Source: a virus. From it: a stretch of 47,604 nt of DNA. A model generated the notes under the pieces. The model was not told the origin of the DNA and made no database searches. It worked only from the letters and a program-made list of their open reading frames with translations. Positions 25,342 through 34,001 of the stretch are shown in pieces. A program made the translations under genes and the position numbers. The DNA is taken from positions 1-47,604 of IMG/VR virus record IMGVR_UViG_3300010391_000061; one strand, given 5' to 3'. Every line of letters starts with the position of its first letter. The first letter of the stretch is position 1.

Positions 25342-26415
25342 TTAGAACGTGGTGCGAGCCATGTGCTTCGCCAGGCCGCGGTCGAAAGTCCCAGCCTTAC
25401 GCTGCTCCTCGGTGAGCGTCGGGCGGGTCCCGCCTCCGCCAGCGCCCGGCCCCGTGCTGGTGACTCGCTTGCCCCCCGTGGGGGTCTCACCGACCTTCGT
25501 CGGCGTCCCCTTGGACACAACCGGAGCGGGGGCCTCCGGTGCCCCCCCCGCTGGCAGGGCCGTCCCCTTCACCCCGGCCTGACGCCACTCGCCGGCGATC
25601 ACCCCCAGTTCCGCGGTGATCTCTCGCGCCATCTGCATGAACGTCTCCGGGGGCATCATCGCCAGCGCCCGCACCCCGGCCGCCCGGTCCCTGGTCTGGA
25701 CCCCATAGCCCGCCATCACCGCGTTGGCGTGCCGCAAGAGCATCGCCTCGCGGTCAGTCCCCTTGTACAAACGGACGTCGGAGTGCGCGGCCGGAACCGC
25801 CTCCAGCAGGAACCTGGCCCGGCGCTCAGCTTCCGAGGCGATGGAGTTGCGATCGGTGTCCTGAGCCGCCAAGCCTCCGAAGATGTTGGCGAACTCGTCG
25901 CGGATCACCGCGCGCGCGAACTGCTCCTGCGCCACAAGGTACCGCTCGCGGTCGGAGCGAATCTGCTCGGCCTGCTCGGTGTCCCAGGACTCCTCGGCCC
26001 CCATCAACACCTGCCCCATCGCCTCGCGCGCGGCCGCCACGTCCGGCCGGCCGTGAAAGTCCTCCGCGGTAGCCGAGGCCGTCAGCAGGTCCCCCAGGGA
26101 CTGTGGCTCGTGCGTGATGGCGACCTGATTCAGCCAGTCAGGCTGGGTCAGGTCGGTGACTTCGAGTAGATAGGGAGGCGCCGGCGCGTCTTCCGCCGCC
26201 CCCTCGTCGCCCTCGGCCGCCTGCGGTCCTGTGTCGTCGAACGGAGCATTCCGCCCCTCCGCGCCCTCGACAACGATCTCCGGCTGGCTCTCCACGACGG
26301 GAACTACGGGCGGCGCGGCTGGTTCTACCTTTCCCGCCTCCGTCTCCACGGCGCTCAACGCGCCTTCCGGGGGAGCTTCATAGATTCCATCCAAGACCCT
26401 GTCCAGATAACTCAC
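25342..26415 (-). CDS. Scaffold-like protein
   Basis: 357 aa, GTG start in a GTGA overlap behind GGAGGTGAAAG. The N-terminal third is Pro, Glu and Ala-rich and acidic. A long helical middle follows (about 130-270), then a Gly/Thr-rich basic tail (EEQRKAGTFDRGLAKHMARTTF) that could bind capsid protein. Location just before the capsid gene and the overall composition match phage scaffolds. No protease motif was seen. The assignment is by position and composition only. Confidence 0.6.
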   Translation of the reverse strand: MSYLDRVLDGIYEAPPEGALSAVETEAGKVEPAAPPVVPVVESQPEIVVEGAEGRNAPFDDTGPQAAEGDEGAAEDAPAPPYLLEVTDLTQPDWLNQVAITHEPQSLGDLLTASATAEDFHGRPDVAAAREAMGQVLMGAEESWDTEQAEQIRSDRERYLVAQEQFARAVIRDEFANIFGGLAAQDTDRNSIASEAERRARFLLEAVPAAHSDVRLYKGTDREAMLLRHANAVMAGYGVQTRDRAAGVRALAMMPPETFMQMAREITAELGVIAGEWRQAGVKGTALPAGGAPEAPAPVVSKGTPTKVGETPTGGKRVTSTGPGAGGGGTRPTLTEEQRKAGTFDRGLAKHMARTTF

Positions 26416-26807
26416 GCTCTTTCACCTCCGGGTTTTGTTGGGACCTGCGCCTCGCGCAGGAGCTTTACGACCCACCGCAAGGCGGCGGTGTAGCCGGTGC
26501 GGTGGGTGATCTGTGCTTGTCGCGTCTGCTCATCCATCACCAGCGTCTGCCCATCCACGTTCGCCGTCATGCCCGCCGGGTAGGAGGAGAGCAACCCTCC
26601 GACGTGCTCTCCGATCTCTGCAGTGATCCGATCCATCAGTGTCGCCCACCCGGGGAGCCGTGCCGCCTCTCTCAGCAACTCCAACTCGCGCTCGCGCGCG
26701 GCCTTCTTCTCCGCCTTCGCCTGGCGTCGCTTCGGGCTGAGGTGGTCGCGCAGTGACCCGATCGGTCCCGGCGCTCCTTCGTCGTCGCCAATCCCAAGAA
26801 AGCTCAT
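26412..26807 (-). CDS. Hypothetical 131-aa head-module protein
   Basis: Helical throughout. A charged N-terminal stretch (KRRQAKAEKKAARERELELL) suggests a coiled coil, followed by a mixed C-terminal domain. It lies between the portal and scaffold genes, overlapping the flanking genes by GTGA and ATGA. I do not recognise the family; a head assembly role is likely from context. Confidence 0.55.
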   Translation of the reverse strand: MSFLGIGDDEGAPGPIGSLRDHLSPKRRQAKAEKKAARERELELLREAARLPGWATLMDRITAEIGEHVGGLLSSYPAGMTANVDGQTLVMDEQTRQAQITHRTGYTAALRWVVKLLREAQVPTKPGGERA

Positions 26808-27016
26808 GCTGCCACCTTCGGCCGCGGCTTACAGCACAGGCGCATCTGCGCGGGCGGGAGATTGCACCATCCCCCGTCTCTGCGACAGCCCGGCGCCGAC
26901 CCCGCCAGGCGGGTGACATCCAGGTCGGCGCACGCCGCGGCGATCCCGGTCGGTGCGGCCGCGGGCTGTGGCGCTCGCGCCGCTAGCGTACCCTGTGACT
27001 TCCTCGCCCTTCTCAC
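26804..27016 (-). CDS. Small Cys-rich protein, possible zinc binder
   Basis: 70 aa, GTG start in a GTGA overlap with portal behind AGGAGGAG, and ATGA to the next gene, so it is clearly translated. Five Cys lie in the C-terminal half: at about residues 29, 44, 51, then a CC pair (61-62). That pattern could bind zinc but does not match a named finger. The N-terminus is basic. Such a gene between portal and capsid is uncommon. Confidence 0.5.
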   Translation of the reverse strand: MRRARKSQGTLAARAPQPAAAPTGIAAACADLDVTRLAGSAPGCRRDGGWCNLPPAQMRLCCKPRPKVAA

Positions 27017-29004
27017 CGCGCTCCTCCTGCCATCCGCGCCATCCGCGCCAACAGCGCCGCCTCCGGCCCGCCGTCCCCCGTCAGCGGCACGAGGTCCCCC
27101 GCCTGCGCCCGTCGTTGCACTTCCTCGTCCGGGAGCACCTGCGTCTGCACCGGCGGCCGCGGTAGACCCCCGCCCTGCCCTGCAATCTCCTGCAGCGCGG
27201 CTTGCGGCTTGCGGCGAAACCGCTTCACGTCGGCGAGCCCCGCGAGCCGGGCGATCTCCTCCACCATCTCGCCCAGGTCAAACTCTCGCGAGAGAGTCTG
27301 GCTCTTGGCCACGTCCATCGCCAGCTCTTTCCAAAGCGCCGCCCACCGCTCGCGTTGCGCCGGCATGGTGAGATCCGCCGGCGCGATTTCGAGCTCGCCC
27401 TGGATCATGTCCGGGGTGATCCGCGCCCGGCCTGCCTGGAGATCTTCCCAGTCCCGCGCCGCGTCCCCGACGATCCGGTAGAATCCCTCGGTGGTCATGT
27501 GCTCCTGGAGGTCGGTGACCAGCATCTCCCCCCAGGGTTTCAGGCCCTGCTGCCACATCACTCGACCTCGCATCCCGACCCGCCCCTGGGCCTGCGCCAT
27601 CAGCATCGAGTTCTCACCCAGGGTTGTCGCGCCAGGCTCATGCTTGCCCTGAAAGATGTCCACCGCCCCAGTCTGGAGCTTGATAAGCTCCCCGAGCTCA
27701 CCCGTGGCCCCGCTGAAAGGCGTGGTGGTATCCACCCAGCGGAGCTGCTGGATCTTCTCGGACAGCGGGCGGCCGTCCGCCCTGACCGGAATACGGAGGG
27801 CGGGTTCGACGTTGTACACGTCCTCCTCGTCCACCGCCGAGGCATCGTAAGCGAGGGCGTTGTAAAGGCCTGCGCGGAGGTTCGCGGCCCGCGCGTTGAA
27901 ATACCAGTCCGCCGCCTTCTGGAGCGCCCAACACATCGCCGGGTCTCCAGGGTTGTACTGGCGGTGCGCGTCGAAGTTGGTATCCATCACGGCGATGGGG
28001 AATAGCCTGCCGGGATAGGGTTTGCAGCCGATGATGGTCGAGCCGTTGGCAACGACCACCTGCCAAATCTCCGGGTGGCTCGAATCCCCCAGGGGGAAGT
28101 TCCCCGCCTTGGTGCGGGCCGGGATCAGCCACAGGTAGACGACGCTGAGGGTGACGTAGCCCTGGTCGTCCGCGTCCACAAAGTCGGAGCTGAACTCGTA
28201 CTCACGGGGCGAACTGGTGCGCCGCTCGGATATCGAAGTAGTCTGGCGAGGGGGCATGTGGTGCAGGTTGAAGTATTCCTGGTTCTCCTGCTGAGAGACC
28301 AGCTTGGTCCAGGACACCCAGTCCTGGAAGGCCACGAACTCGCCCTTCTGTGGATCCACAGAGGAAACCCTGGGATCCGGCAGATAGAGGTACGGATCGA
28401 GCGCGCTGTTGACAGGCCCCTCTCGGCGCACCCGCCACACACGCTTGTCGAACTGCGTCTCCCCGGTGGGCCGTCCCAGGAAGTCCAGCAACGGCTGCCG
28501 GTAGTGCTCCACTACCTCCTGGTGCTCGGTCTTCCAAAGGGGGTGCATCTGGCCCTGACCGAACCACGCCGCATCGGTGATCCACTGCCAGAGCTTCGGC
28601 TCCATGCCATCGAGCATCAGCTTCTTGTCCAGGACCGCTTCCGCGGCCTGGGCTGCTTTGTCATGGGCCGGATTTGAGGCTTGCAGCGGAATGAGATGAT
28701 CTCGCCCGGTGAACGTCCCAAACCAGTAGCATATCTGCGACTGAATCGCGGGCCCGGTGAAGGGGACGACCACCTTGCGGGCGTGCAGGTTGGTGAGTTG
28801 CCCCTCGTCGTTTACCTCCGCCGGGTCAGCGTAGCTGAGGCGGAGCGCCTCGATCTGACTGAAATGCGCGTGTCGCGTGCTGACATGCCGCTTGGCCAGG
28901 TCCACGCACGCCCTCACCCTGGTGAGCAGGAGATCGTGGAGCGCCTGGCCCGGGCGCATCCCCTTCTGGTCGGGCGTCAGTTGTCGTTGCGACACAGCAG
29001 GCAT
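27013..29004 (-). CDS. Portal protein
   Basis: 663 aa, ATG behind AGGGAAGGGCC. The fold is recognised from the layout: an N-terminal helical region followed by VVVPFTGPAIQSQICYWFGT, a wing-like middle with AAQAAEAVLDKKLMLDG, then IGCKPYPGRLFPIAVMDTNFD. The stem and crown helices are represented by QKAADWYFNARAANLRAGL and GEMLVTDLQEHMTTEG. The C-terminal tail ends PLTGDGGPEAALLARMARM. Twelve copies should form the DNA-entry ring that binds terminase and adaptor. Position next to scaffold and capsid is as expected. Confidence 0.75.
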   Translation of the reverse strand: MPAVSQRQLTPDQKGMRPGQALHDLLLTRVRACVDLAKRHVSTRHAHFSQIEALRLSYADPAEVNDEGQLTNLHARKVVVPFTGPAIQSQICYWFGTFTGRDHLIPLQASNPAHDKAAQAAEAVLDKKLMLDGMEPKLWQWITDAAWFGQGQMHPLWKTEHQEVVEHYRQPLLDFLGRPTGETQFDKRVWRVRREGPVNSALDPYLYLPDPRVSSVDPQKGEFVAFQDWVSWTKLVSQQENQEYFNLHHMPPRQTTSISERRTSSPREYEFSSDFVDADDQGYVTLSVVYLWLIPARTKAGNFPLGDSSHPEIWQVVVANGSTIIGCKPYPGRLFPIAVMDTNFDAHRQYNPGDPAMCWALQKAADWYFNARAANLRAGLYNALAYDASAVDEEDVYNVEPALRIPVRADGRPLSEKIQQLRWVDTTTPFSGATGELGELIKLQTGAVDIFQGKHEPGATTLGENSMLMAQAQGRVGMRGRVMWQQGLKPWGEMLVTDLQEHMTTEGFYRIVGDAARDWEDLQAGRARITPDMIQGELEIAPADLTMPAQRERWAALWKELAMDVAKSQTLSREFDLGEMVEEIARLAGLADVKRFRRKPQAALQEIAGQGGGLPRPPVQTQVLPDEEVQRRAQAGDLVPLTGDGGPEAALLARMARMAGGAR

Positions 29005-29014
29005 GGCCCTTCCC

Positions 29015-29257
29015 TTATTTGCCCTTCTGCTTCTCGATCGTGTCCAACCGCGTCTCGATCCGGGTGAACCGCGTGCTCTGCGCCTCCTGTGCCTGCTTGA
29101 GCACCTGGTTCACCTGCGTCACGAGCTGCTGATTCCCGGCGATCTGCGCCACCGCCCCGGGGATCGTCATGTGAACCATCAGGGTCGCGAAACCGAACCC
29201 TAACAGCAACGCCGCCAGCAACATCAGTACCACCCATCCGTTCACTTGCGCTTGCAC
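29015..29257 (-). CDS. Small TM plus coiled-coil protein
   Basis: 80 aa from a GTG eight bases after GGAGG. A TM helix at residues about 9-29 (VVLMLLAALLLGFGFATL) is followed by a polar coiled coil (QQLVTQVNQVLKQAQEAQSTRF) to the C-terminus. It resembles a holin-associated or membrane-tethered assembly protein. Location between the secreted-type protein and portal is odd for lysis. Start choice is from the ribosome site. Ends with TAA. Confidence 0.55.
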   Translation of the reverse strand: MQAQVNGWVVLMLLAALLLGFGFATLMVHMTIPGAVAQIAGNQQLVTQVNQVLKQAQEAQSTRFTRIETRLDTIEKQKGK

Positions 29258-29284
29258 CGTCTGCACCTCCGTGGTGTAGTGATA

Positions 29285-29339
29285 GCCTGCGGGTGGGGGC
29301 TGGCTGTGGGTTTGACTGTATGCGCCCCCACCCGTAGGC
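29285..29339 (-). terminator. Hairpin after secreted-type virion gene
   Basis: Seven bases after the TAG at 29347-29349, GCCTACGGGTGGGGGC pairs over 16 bp with the arm 29285-29300 (one G-U). The loop is 23 bases. No T run follows. It resembles the structure after the capsid gene. Confidence 0.5.
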
Positions 29340-29346
29340 GGTTCTC

Positions 29347-30411
29347 CTACTCGTCGTCCGTCGAGAGCATTATCCAATAGCGCGTGTTGTTGATCGCGAT
29401 TTCGACCTTCGCGTCGCAGGTGTCGGCCGCCCCGCCAGTGACCACCATCGTGCCGTCGGAGGTGACCATGTTGGACGGCACGCGGATTGCGATGGCCACC
29501 ATGTTCGCCACCTGCGAGGCGGCCGTCGGAGCAGTGCCGCCTACCTCGATCCCTAATGGGGCGATCTCCGTGTAAGCGGTCGTGTCGGTGGCGGCGCCGC
29601 CGAGGAACACCTCGGCCATGGCGCCGGAGTAGGTCCCGGGGTTGGTCATTACCCCGTTCGGCAACACGATGTTGCCGCGCGAGCCAGCCGTCAGGCCAGT
29701 GTTGGAAGCGCCCGTTGACGCCAGTTCCACAGTCCACGCGCCGCCCGTGACGGCATTCCCACCCGCCGCGTCGCCCACGAGATAGGCCCGGCCGCGCATC
29801 GCGTCGCCGGAGGGCGCGGCGCTCGACGAGCTCACGCCGTAGTCCATGTTAAAGTAGAACCCGGTCTGGGAATGGGCCGCCGTCACGTTGGTCGAGGAGA
29901 GGTAGTACGAGAACGCCTTCACACCGTCCCCGCCCGCCCCAATGGATTGCCGCGTGCCAGAGGTCCCGGCGCCTCCTAGCAGTCCAACGCCGGGCACTGC
30001 AGTTTGCCCGGCCACGCACCACGTTGTCGGATCGACGAAGATGATCCCTGGCGTGCCGTCGCTCACTGAGTTAAGCGTCACGGGTCCGCCATCCGCCTGC
30101 GTGATCGTGAAGTACGCTCCCGCGTCGTAGCAGATACCGAGCGCGCCGGGGGTGATGTCCAGTACCTTTGCCGCGGCCACCCCCACGCCCAGGTGGTTCG
30201 GACCGAGGCGATACAGCCCACAGTCCTGATCGTCAATCCAGTAGATCGCGGGGCGGGCGGCAGTGCCCCCTATGACGCGAAGCTGGGCCCACACAGGAGA
30301 TACGTCCTCGCCCAGGTTGGCGGCGCTGGCGACATCGAACCCTCCCGCCCCCACCATACAGATAGCAAGACAGATCAGCAGTACGGCCCTGAGTGCTCTT
30401 ACGGTATTCAT
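29347..30411 (-). CDS. Head decoration/fibre-like protein with signal peptide
   Basis: 354 aa. The first about 31 residues form a signal peptide (ALRAVLLICLAICMVGAGG then DVASAAN, cleavage likely after ASA). The rest is Gly, Ala, Thr and Val-rich, beta-predicted and repetitive, with few charges, like decoration or fibre proteins. It sits between terminase-side small genes and the TM gene before portal. The family is not recognised; a surface-exposed virion or exported protein is inferred. Ends with TAG. Confidence 0.6.
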   Translation of the reverse strand: MNTVRALRAVLLICLAICMVGAGGFDVASAANLGEDVSPVWAQLRVIGGTAARPAIYWIDDQDCGLYRLGPNHLGVGVAAAKVLDITPGALGICYDAGAYFTITQADGGPVTLNSVSDGTPGIIFVDPTTWCVAGQTAVPGVGLLGGAGTSGTRQSIGAGGDGVKAFSYYLSSTNVTAAHSQTGFYFNMDYGVSSSSAAPSGDAMRGRAYLVGDAAGGNAVTGGAWTVELASTGASNTGLTAGSRGNIVLPNGVMTNPGTYSGAMAEVFLGGAATDTTAYTEIAPLGIEVGGTAPTAASQVANMVAIAIRVPSNMVTSDGTMVVTGGAADTCDAKVEIAINNTRYWIMLSTDDE

Positions 30412-30450
30412 GTCACCCGCGTCCTTTCGTGAACTCGTTGTCCGCCGGCG

Positions 30451-30834
30451 TCACACCGGCCAGTTCTTCATCATCCTGCCGAGGCGCGTCTGGCCCCGCC
30501 GGCTGCCCTTTTTCGCCGCGCCCTTGCCGTCCTTTTCCGCCGCGCCCTTCCGGCGCAGGGGCTTGTCAGTCGCAACCCGCGAGACCGCACCCGCACGGAG
30601 GTCGCGGGCGAAGTCCGCCGAGCGCGAGTTGACCTGGCTCAACATCTGCGCCATGTCCTGGAGTTCGTGCTTGTCGGTCTCGTTGACTATCGCCCCCCTG
30701 AGGATCTCCCGGCACTGCGCCCGCCAGTCGTTGCCGTCCCCCCCCTTACTCTCGCCCTCCTCCCCAGCCATCATGTCGGGCTGGTGGTCGGCCGCCGACG
30801 CATCGCCCTTGAGCAGGTCTCTCGGCCGCCCCAT
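30451..30834 (-). CDS. Hypothetical basic protein near terminase
   Basis: 127 aa from the ATG at 30834 in a TGATG junction (a GTG one codon earlier is possible). The central helix (QCREILRGAIVNETDKHELQ) is followed by a Lys/Arg-rich C-terminal tail (RRKGAAEKDGKGAAKKGSRR). The tail could bind DNA or the capsid interior. No family is known to me. Confidence 0.5.
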   Translation of the reverse strand: MGRPRDLLKGDASAADHQPDMMAGEEGESKGGDGNDWRAQCREILRGAIVNETDKHELQDMAQMLSQVNSRSADFARDLRAGAVSRVATDKPLRRKGAAEKDGKGAAKKGSRRGQTRLGRMMKNWPV

Positions 30835-31082
30835 CACACCCCCTCCTTGCCCTTCCGATCGGAGCCGCCGCGGAAGGAGCCACTACGCTTGTCCTTGTAC
30901 GCGCCCTTGCCAAACCGCTGCTCCCGGCCCGCGGCCTCCTCCACCAGCTTGCGAGGGTCGCCGGTGTGCCCGCCGTGCCCCGGAGGCACGCCCGCGGCCT
31001 CGCCGAACCCCTTGCGCGGGTTCGGCCCGGTCGTCTTGTTGTTGCCGAACCCTTTGGCCCGGCCCGTCCGAGAGTCACCCAT
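30834..31082 (-). CDS. Hypothetical Gly-rich basic protein
   Basis: 82 aa, low-complexity, Gly, Lys and Arg-rich with motifs such as FGNNKTTGPNPRKGFG and FRGGSDRKGKEG. It is probably disordered. The ribosome site is AGAGGAG. It lies just after the large terminase gene and may bind nucleic acid or the capsid. No family recognised. Confidence 0.5.
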   Translation of the reverse strand: MGDSRTGRAKGFGNNKTTGPNPRKGFGEAAGVPPGHGGHTGDPRKLVEEAAGREQRFGKGAYKDKRSGSFRGGSDRKGKEGV

Positions 31083-31115
31083 GTCCGATCTCCTCTATGG
31101 ATCGAGAATGTGTTA

Positions 31116-32705
31116 CTACTGATCCCAGCTCGCGCGCAGCGGTCGGCGCGCCTTCGCCGCTCCCGCCACCCTCGGCTTGTTGCTGTGCAGCCGCACCCAC
31201 TCCGAAACCGCCCAGGCCAGCACCCGATCATCGTGGTACCGACTCTTCGCCTGGGGCTTGCCGCGCGCGTCGAACTCGAACACCCGGATCTCGTTGTACA
31301 CCGCCAGCTCGCGGCAGAGCAGGTCGCCCCGCTCGATGCTCAGGTGCATATCGTCGAGTGCCTGCTTGCGCGTGGTCTCCGTGGAGAGCCACCCCGGTTT
31401 GCCGTCCGGGGCGAAGTAGATACACTCCGGCTCGATCTGGTGCAGCCGATAGGCGACCACCTCGCCCATGGTGTTGCGCTCGGGTACGACCACGCCGAGA
31501 TAGAGCTTCCACAGCAGGCGAAGCCGCGCCGCGAACGCCCAGGGCGCTTCCCGCCCGTGCCAGCTCGCGACCTGCTCGCCGGTGTCCCAATCGCGCACCA
31601 CCGCGTAGGAGTAGTCGGCTCCGCCCACCTCGCGCTCCGGGTCCGTCTCGGGCTTTTGCTCTATCCCCCGCGCCACGTCCCCAGAGGTCACGTACACCCG
31701 GCCCGGCACCGGGTCGGCCCAGATCAGCATCTTGCCGTGATCGTCCAAGACCTCGCGGAGCGGCGGGCGGCAGGCCACCTGCTCCAGGGCCCGGACGGAG
31801 AGCAGGTCGAAGAAGGGCCGGCCGGACGCCAGCAGCGATTCCTGCCACGTCTCCGGGTATTCCTGTGCGCGGATCCGCGCGTCTTTTACCGGCCGCTGCT
31901 TGAGATCGGGGCGCGTGGTCCACGGCATGAACAGCCCGACGAACCCGAACTGCCGGCCGTCGTTGTCCATCGCGTCAACCAGCACATCCGCGAACGCGTT
32001 GCCGTAGCCATTGGCGGTAGAGACCATCGCCACGATCCCCTTGAGGCCCAGCAGCGCCGCCATCGGGTCGCGCTCCAGGTAGGCCGCCTCATCCACGAAC
32101 GTCATGTACGGGTGGAACGAGCGGATGCGCCCCGGGTTGCCCGACAGCGAGTGGACCTCCGAGCCATTGGCGAACCGCTTCAGCTGCGCTGCATCTCCAC
32201 CCCGCCGGTAGATCATCCCCAGCGCCGGCGGCAGCCGTTTGACCGTGAAGTCAAAGCGCGACAGCAGGTCCACCGCTTTGGCCTCCACGTCCGAGACGAG
32301 CAGCACCTGGCACGGTGCGAACGCCCAGGCTGCATGTGCGATGAACCATGTATTGGTCCAGGACATGCCCACCCCGCGCGTCTTGTCTACGATCACGCGT
32401 GTCGGCAGCGGCTCGCCGCTCTCGCCCGGCCGGTGATAGGGAGTACCCAGTGCAAATGGCTCGAGCCGCGCCAGGTGGCGCATGTACCGCCGCTGCACGC
32501 CCCACATCTGGGTTTTGAACGTCTCCGGCGGCCGCGCCTCGTAATCCACCCCGTAGCAGAACGCGTCGGCGAACACGGCCGGGTCCGCGAGAGCGGCGGC
32601 TACCACCTCGGGGCGGGAGGCCAGCTCCCAGGGGACGGCCGCGCTCACCACGCCAGGAGCACGCGGCATTGTGGCGAGTAACTCTCTCGTGGCGAGAGTG
32701 GTCAC
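31116..32705 (-). CDS. Terminase large subunit
   Basis: 529 aa from a GTG in a GTGA overlap with the preceding gene. ATPase: the Walker A-like segment DKTRGVGMSW is at 107-116, Walker B MTFVDEAA is at about 201-208 and the coupling motif VSTANG at about 228-233. Nuclease (RNase H-like): Asp343 in TSGDVARG, Asp364 in GADYSYAVV, and late acidic residues in YHDDRVLAWAV near 500. The enzyme cuts and pumps DNA into the prohead through portal. Ends with TAG. Confidence 0.85.
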   Translation of the reverse strand: MTTLATRELLATMPRAPGVVSAAVPWELASRPEVVAAALADPAVFADAFCYGVDYEARPPETFKTQMWGVQRRYMRHLARLEPFALGTPYHRPGESGEPLPTRVIVDKTRGVGMSWTNTWFIAHAAWAFAPCQVLLVSDVEAKAVDLLSRFDFTVKRLPPALGMIYRRGGDAAQLKRFANGSEVHSLSGNPGRIRSFHPYMTFVDEAAYLERDPMAALLGLKGIVAMVSTANGYGNAFADVLVDAMDNDGRQFGFVGLFMPWTTRPDLKQRPVKDARIRAQEYPETWQESLLASGRPFFDLLSVRALEQVACRPPLREVLDDHGKMLIWADPVPGRVYVTSGDVARGIEQKPETDPEREVGGADYSYAVVRDWDTGEQVASWHGREAPWAFAARLRLLWKLYLGVVVPERNTMGEVVAYRLHQIEPECIYFAPDGKPGWLSTETTRKQALDDMHLSIERGDLLCRELAVYNEIRVFEFDARGKPQAKSRYHDDRVLAWAVSEWVRLHSNKPRVAGAAKARRPLRASWDQ

Positions 32706-33010
32706 TGCGCGGCCCCCTCTAACGCAATCATTGCTCCCCTTGGGGGGGTGCGCTCTCCAATCAGTTGCTCCCACCCATACGGAGCCACCCATACAATGCC
32801 GCCAGCGCCGTATCCTGGAGTAGCGTAGTAGCGCAGACTCTCCCAGCACTTGAACTCGCGAGGCCCCCAGAGCAGCCACCTGCGACGGAAGTGCGGCCGC
32901 AGAACCGTGAAGTACCAGTCATACTCGCGGGAGTCGTAGTGCGTTGCCCCCGCGGCCATCGCCTCGTGGATCGTGGCCTCCGGTATCGTGTACTCACCTC
33001 GCCGGATCAT
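32702..33010 (-). CDS. Hypothetical 102-aa protein between terminase genes
   Basis: I recognise no family. It begins with a short helical stretch (IPEATIHEAMAAGATHYD) and has a Trp, Tyr and Arg-rich middle (YFTVLRPHFRRRWLLWGP). It is overlapped by ATGA and GTGA with both terminase subunits, so it is expressed with them and may help packaging or bind DNA. Confidence 0.55.
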   Translation of the reverse strand: MIRRGEYTIPEATIHEAMAAGATHYDSREYDWYFTVLRPHFRRRWLLWGPREFKCWESLRYYATPGYGAGGIVWVAPYGWEQLIGERTPPRGAMIALEGAAQ

Positions 33011-33699
33011 CCTGCCCCTCCCGCCGCGGCACGCGCGCGCTGTAGCCGCATCAGCTCGAAGAGCTGCTCCACGGTCATCTCTTTGAGCGCGGGGATGCCG
33101 TGATCCGACAGGCTGGTATTGACGTTGTTGCTCTGCTCCACCAACAGCCCGTGCCGCTGCATGAGCAGCTTCAGCGCCTCCAATTTGTCCCAGAGCTTGA
33201 CTTTGACGTTGGTACCATTGGGGGTGGCCGTCTGCGACGCTTCCGAGAGCGCCGCCGCCGCGTCGTCGGAGACGAGCGACACGTCCGCCACATCACCCTC
33301 CGCCACGCCATCGGCGCCGAACCGCTCAGGTCGCTCCGTTGGGCGGATGAACACACCCACATCGCTGATTCGCACCACGTTGCGAATATCCGAGAACGCG
33401 ATCCGCGCCAGCTCCAGCTCAATCCGGTCAGCCGTCACGTCGAGCTTCTTGGCGTGGCGCGCCTGCAACTTTTCGATCTCCGCCTGAACTTGGGGCCGTT
33501 TGAACACGCGCGAGGCCGTCGAGGCGAGCGCGCTGAGGTTGTCCGACTTATAGCCCGCCGCAGCGCACGCGGCGCTCTGGTTCGGTTTTGGCCCTTGCGC
33601 CAGCAGCTCGTACACGGCAAGGCGTTCCATCGGAGTGATCGGGCGCTCCTGCGCCGTCTGTTTCGTACGCCCTCCGGTTTTCTTCCGCTTCTCCGCCAT
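33007..33699 (-). CDS. Terminase small subunit
   Basis: 230 aa. The N-terminal helix-turn-helix region (NQSAACAAAGYKS, then SRVFKRPQVQAEIEK) matches Terminase_2-type small subunits. It is followed by TADRIELELARIAFSDIRN, another family hallmark. It recognises DNA and starts packaging with the large subunit. It opens the leftward late block and ends TGA. Confidence 0.8.
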   Translation of the reverse strand: MAEKRKKTGGRTKQTAQERPITPMERLAVYELLAQGPKPNQSAACAAAGYKSDNLSALASTASRVFKRPQVQAEIEKLQARHAKKLDVTADRIELELARIAFSDIRNVVRISDVGVFIRPTERPERFGADGVAEGDVADVSLVSDDAAAALSEASQTATPNGTNVKVKLWDKLEALKLLMQRHGLLVEQSNNVNTSLSDHGIPALKEMTVEQLFELMRLQRARAAAGGAG

Positions 33700-33922
33700 G
33701 TCGCCCCTGAAAAGCCAAAGCCGCCCCCGGTCTCAGGTTCAGGTTAGCTAGACCCTACCTCAGATCGGAGGCGGCTCGATCGTTGCCGCCGTCGTCCCCT
33801 CAGCCTCGGCGAGGGCCGGGGGCCAGCTTGACTACCGCCCTACAGTTACCACGCGTGGGGGGGGGGCGTCAACGGGTTTGGCGTGATGGTTAACAGCGCT
33901 CAAAGAAATATGCGCAGGGGTA
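33700..33922. promoter_or_regulatory. Divergent regulatory region between late and rightward genes
   Basis: About 220 noncoding bases separate the leftward small terminase from the rightward cassette. They contain a ten-G run at 33857-33866 and a leftward TTGACG (33872 to 33867) that could be a weak -35 box. The matching -10 (TAACTG after 17 bases) is poor. Several GC-rich inverted segments (around 33718-33775) could be operator or mRNA leader structures. Confidence 0.45.
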
Positions 33923-33951
33923 TTGACAGCATCGCATGGCTATGCTAGTAT
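33923..33951 (+). promoter_or_regulatory. Sigma70-like promoter, rightward
   Basis: TTGACA (33923-33928) and TAGTAT (33946-33951) are separated by an ideal 17 bases. The -35 box is a perfect consensus and the -10 matches four of six. Transcription should start near 33958 and read through the coupled small genes to 36.9 kb. It is likely an early promoter recognised by host RNA polymerase. Confidence 0.8.
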
Positions 33952-34001
33952 TTGCAGGTCGGTGCAGGATAATGCTAGACGGCGCAGGAGGAATGAGGCA
34001 G

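Noticed and set aside
30263-31903. 546-aa rightward frame across terminase and small genes
   Set aside because: Composition is Arg, Pro, Ser-rich with no motif; it is antisense to the terminase and head genes.
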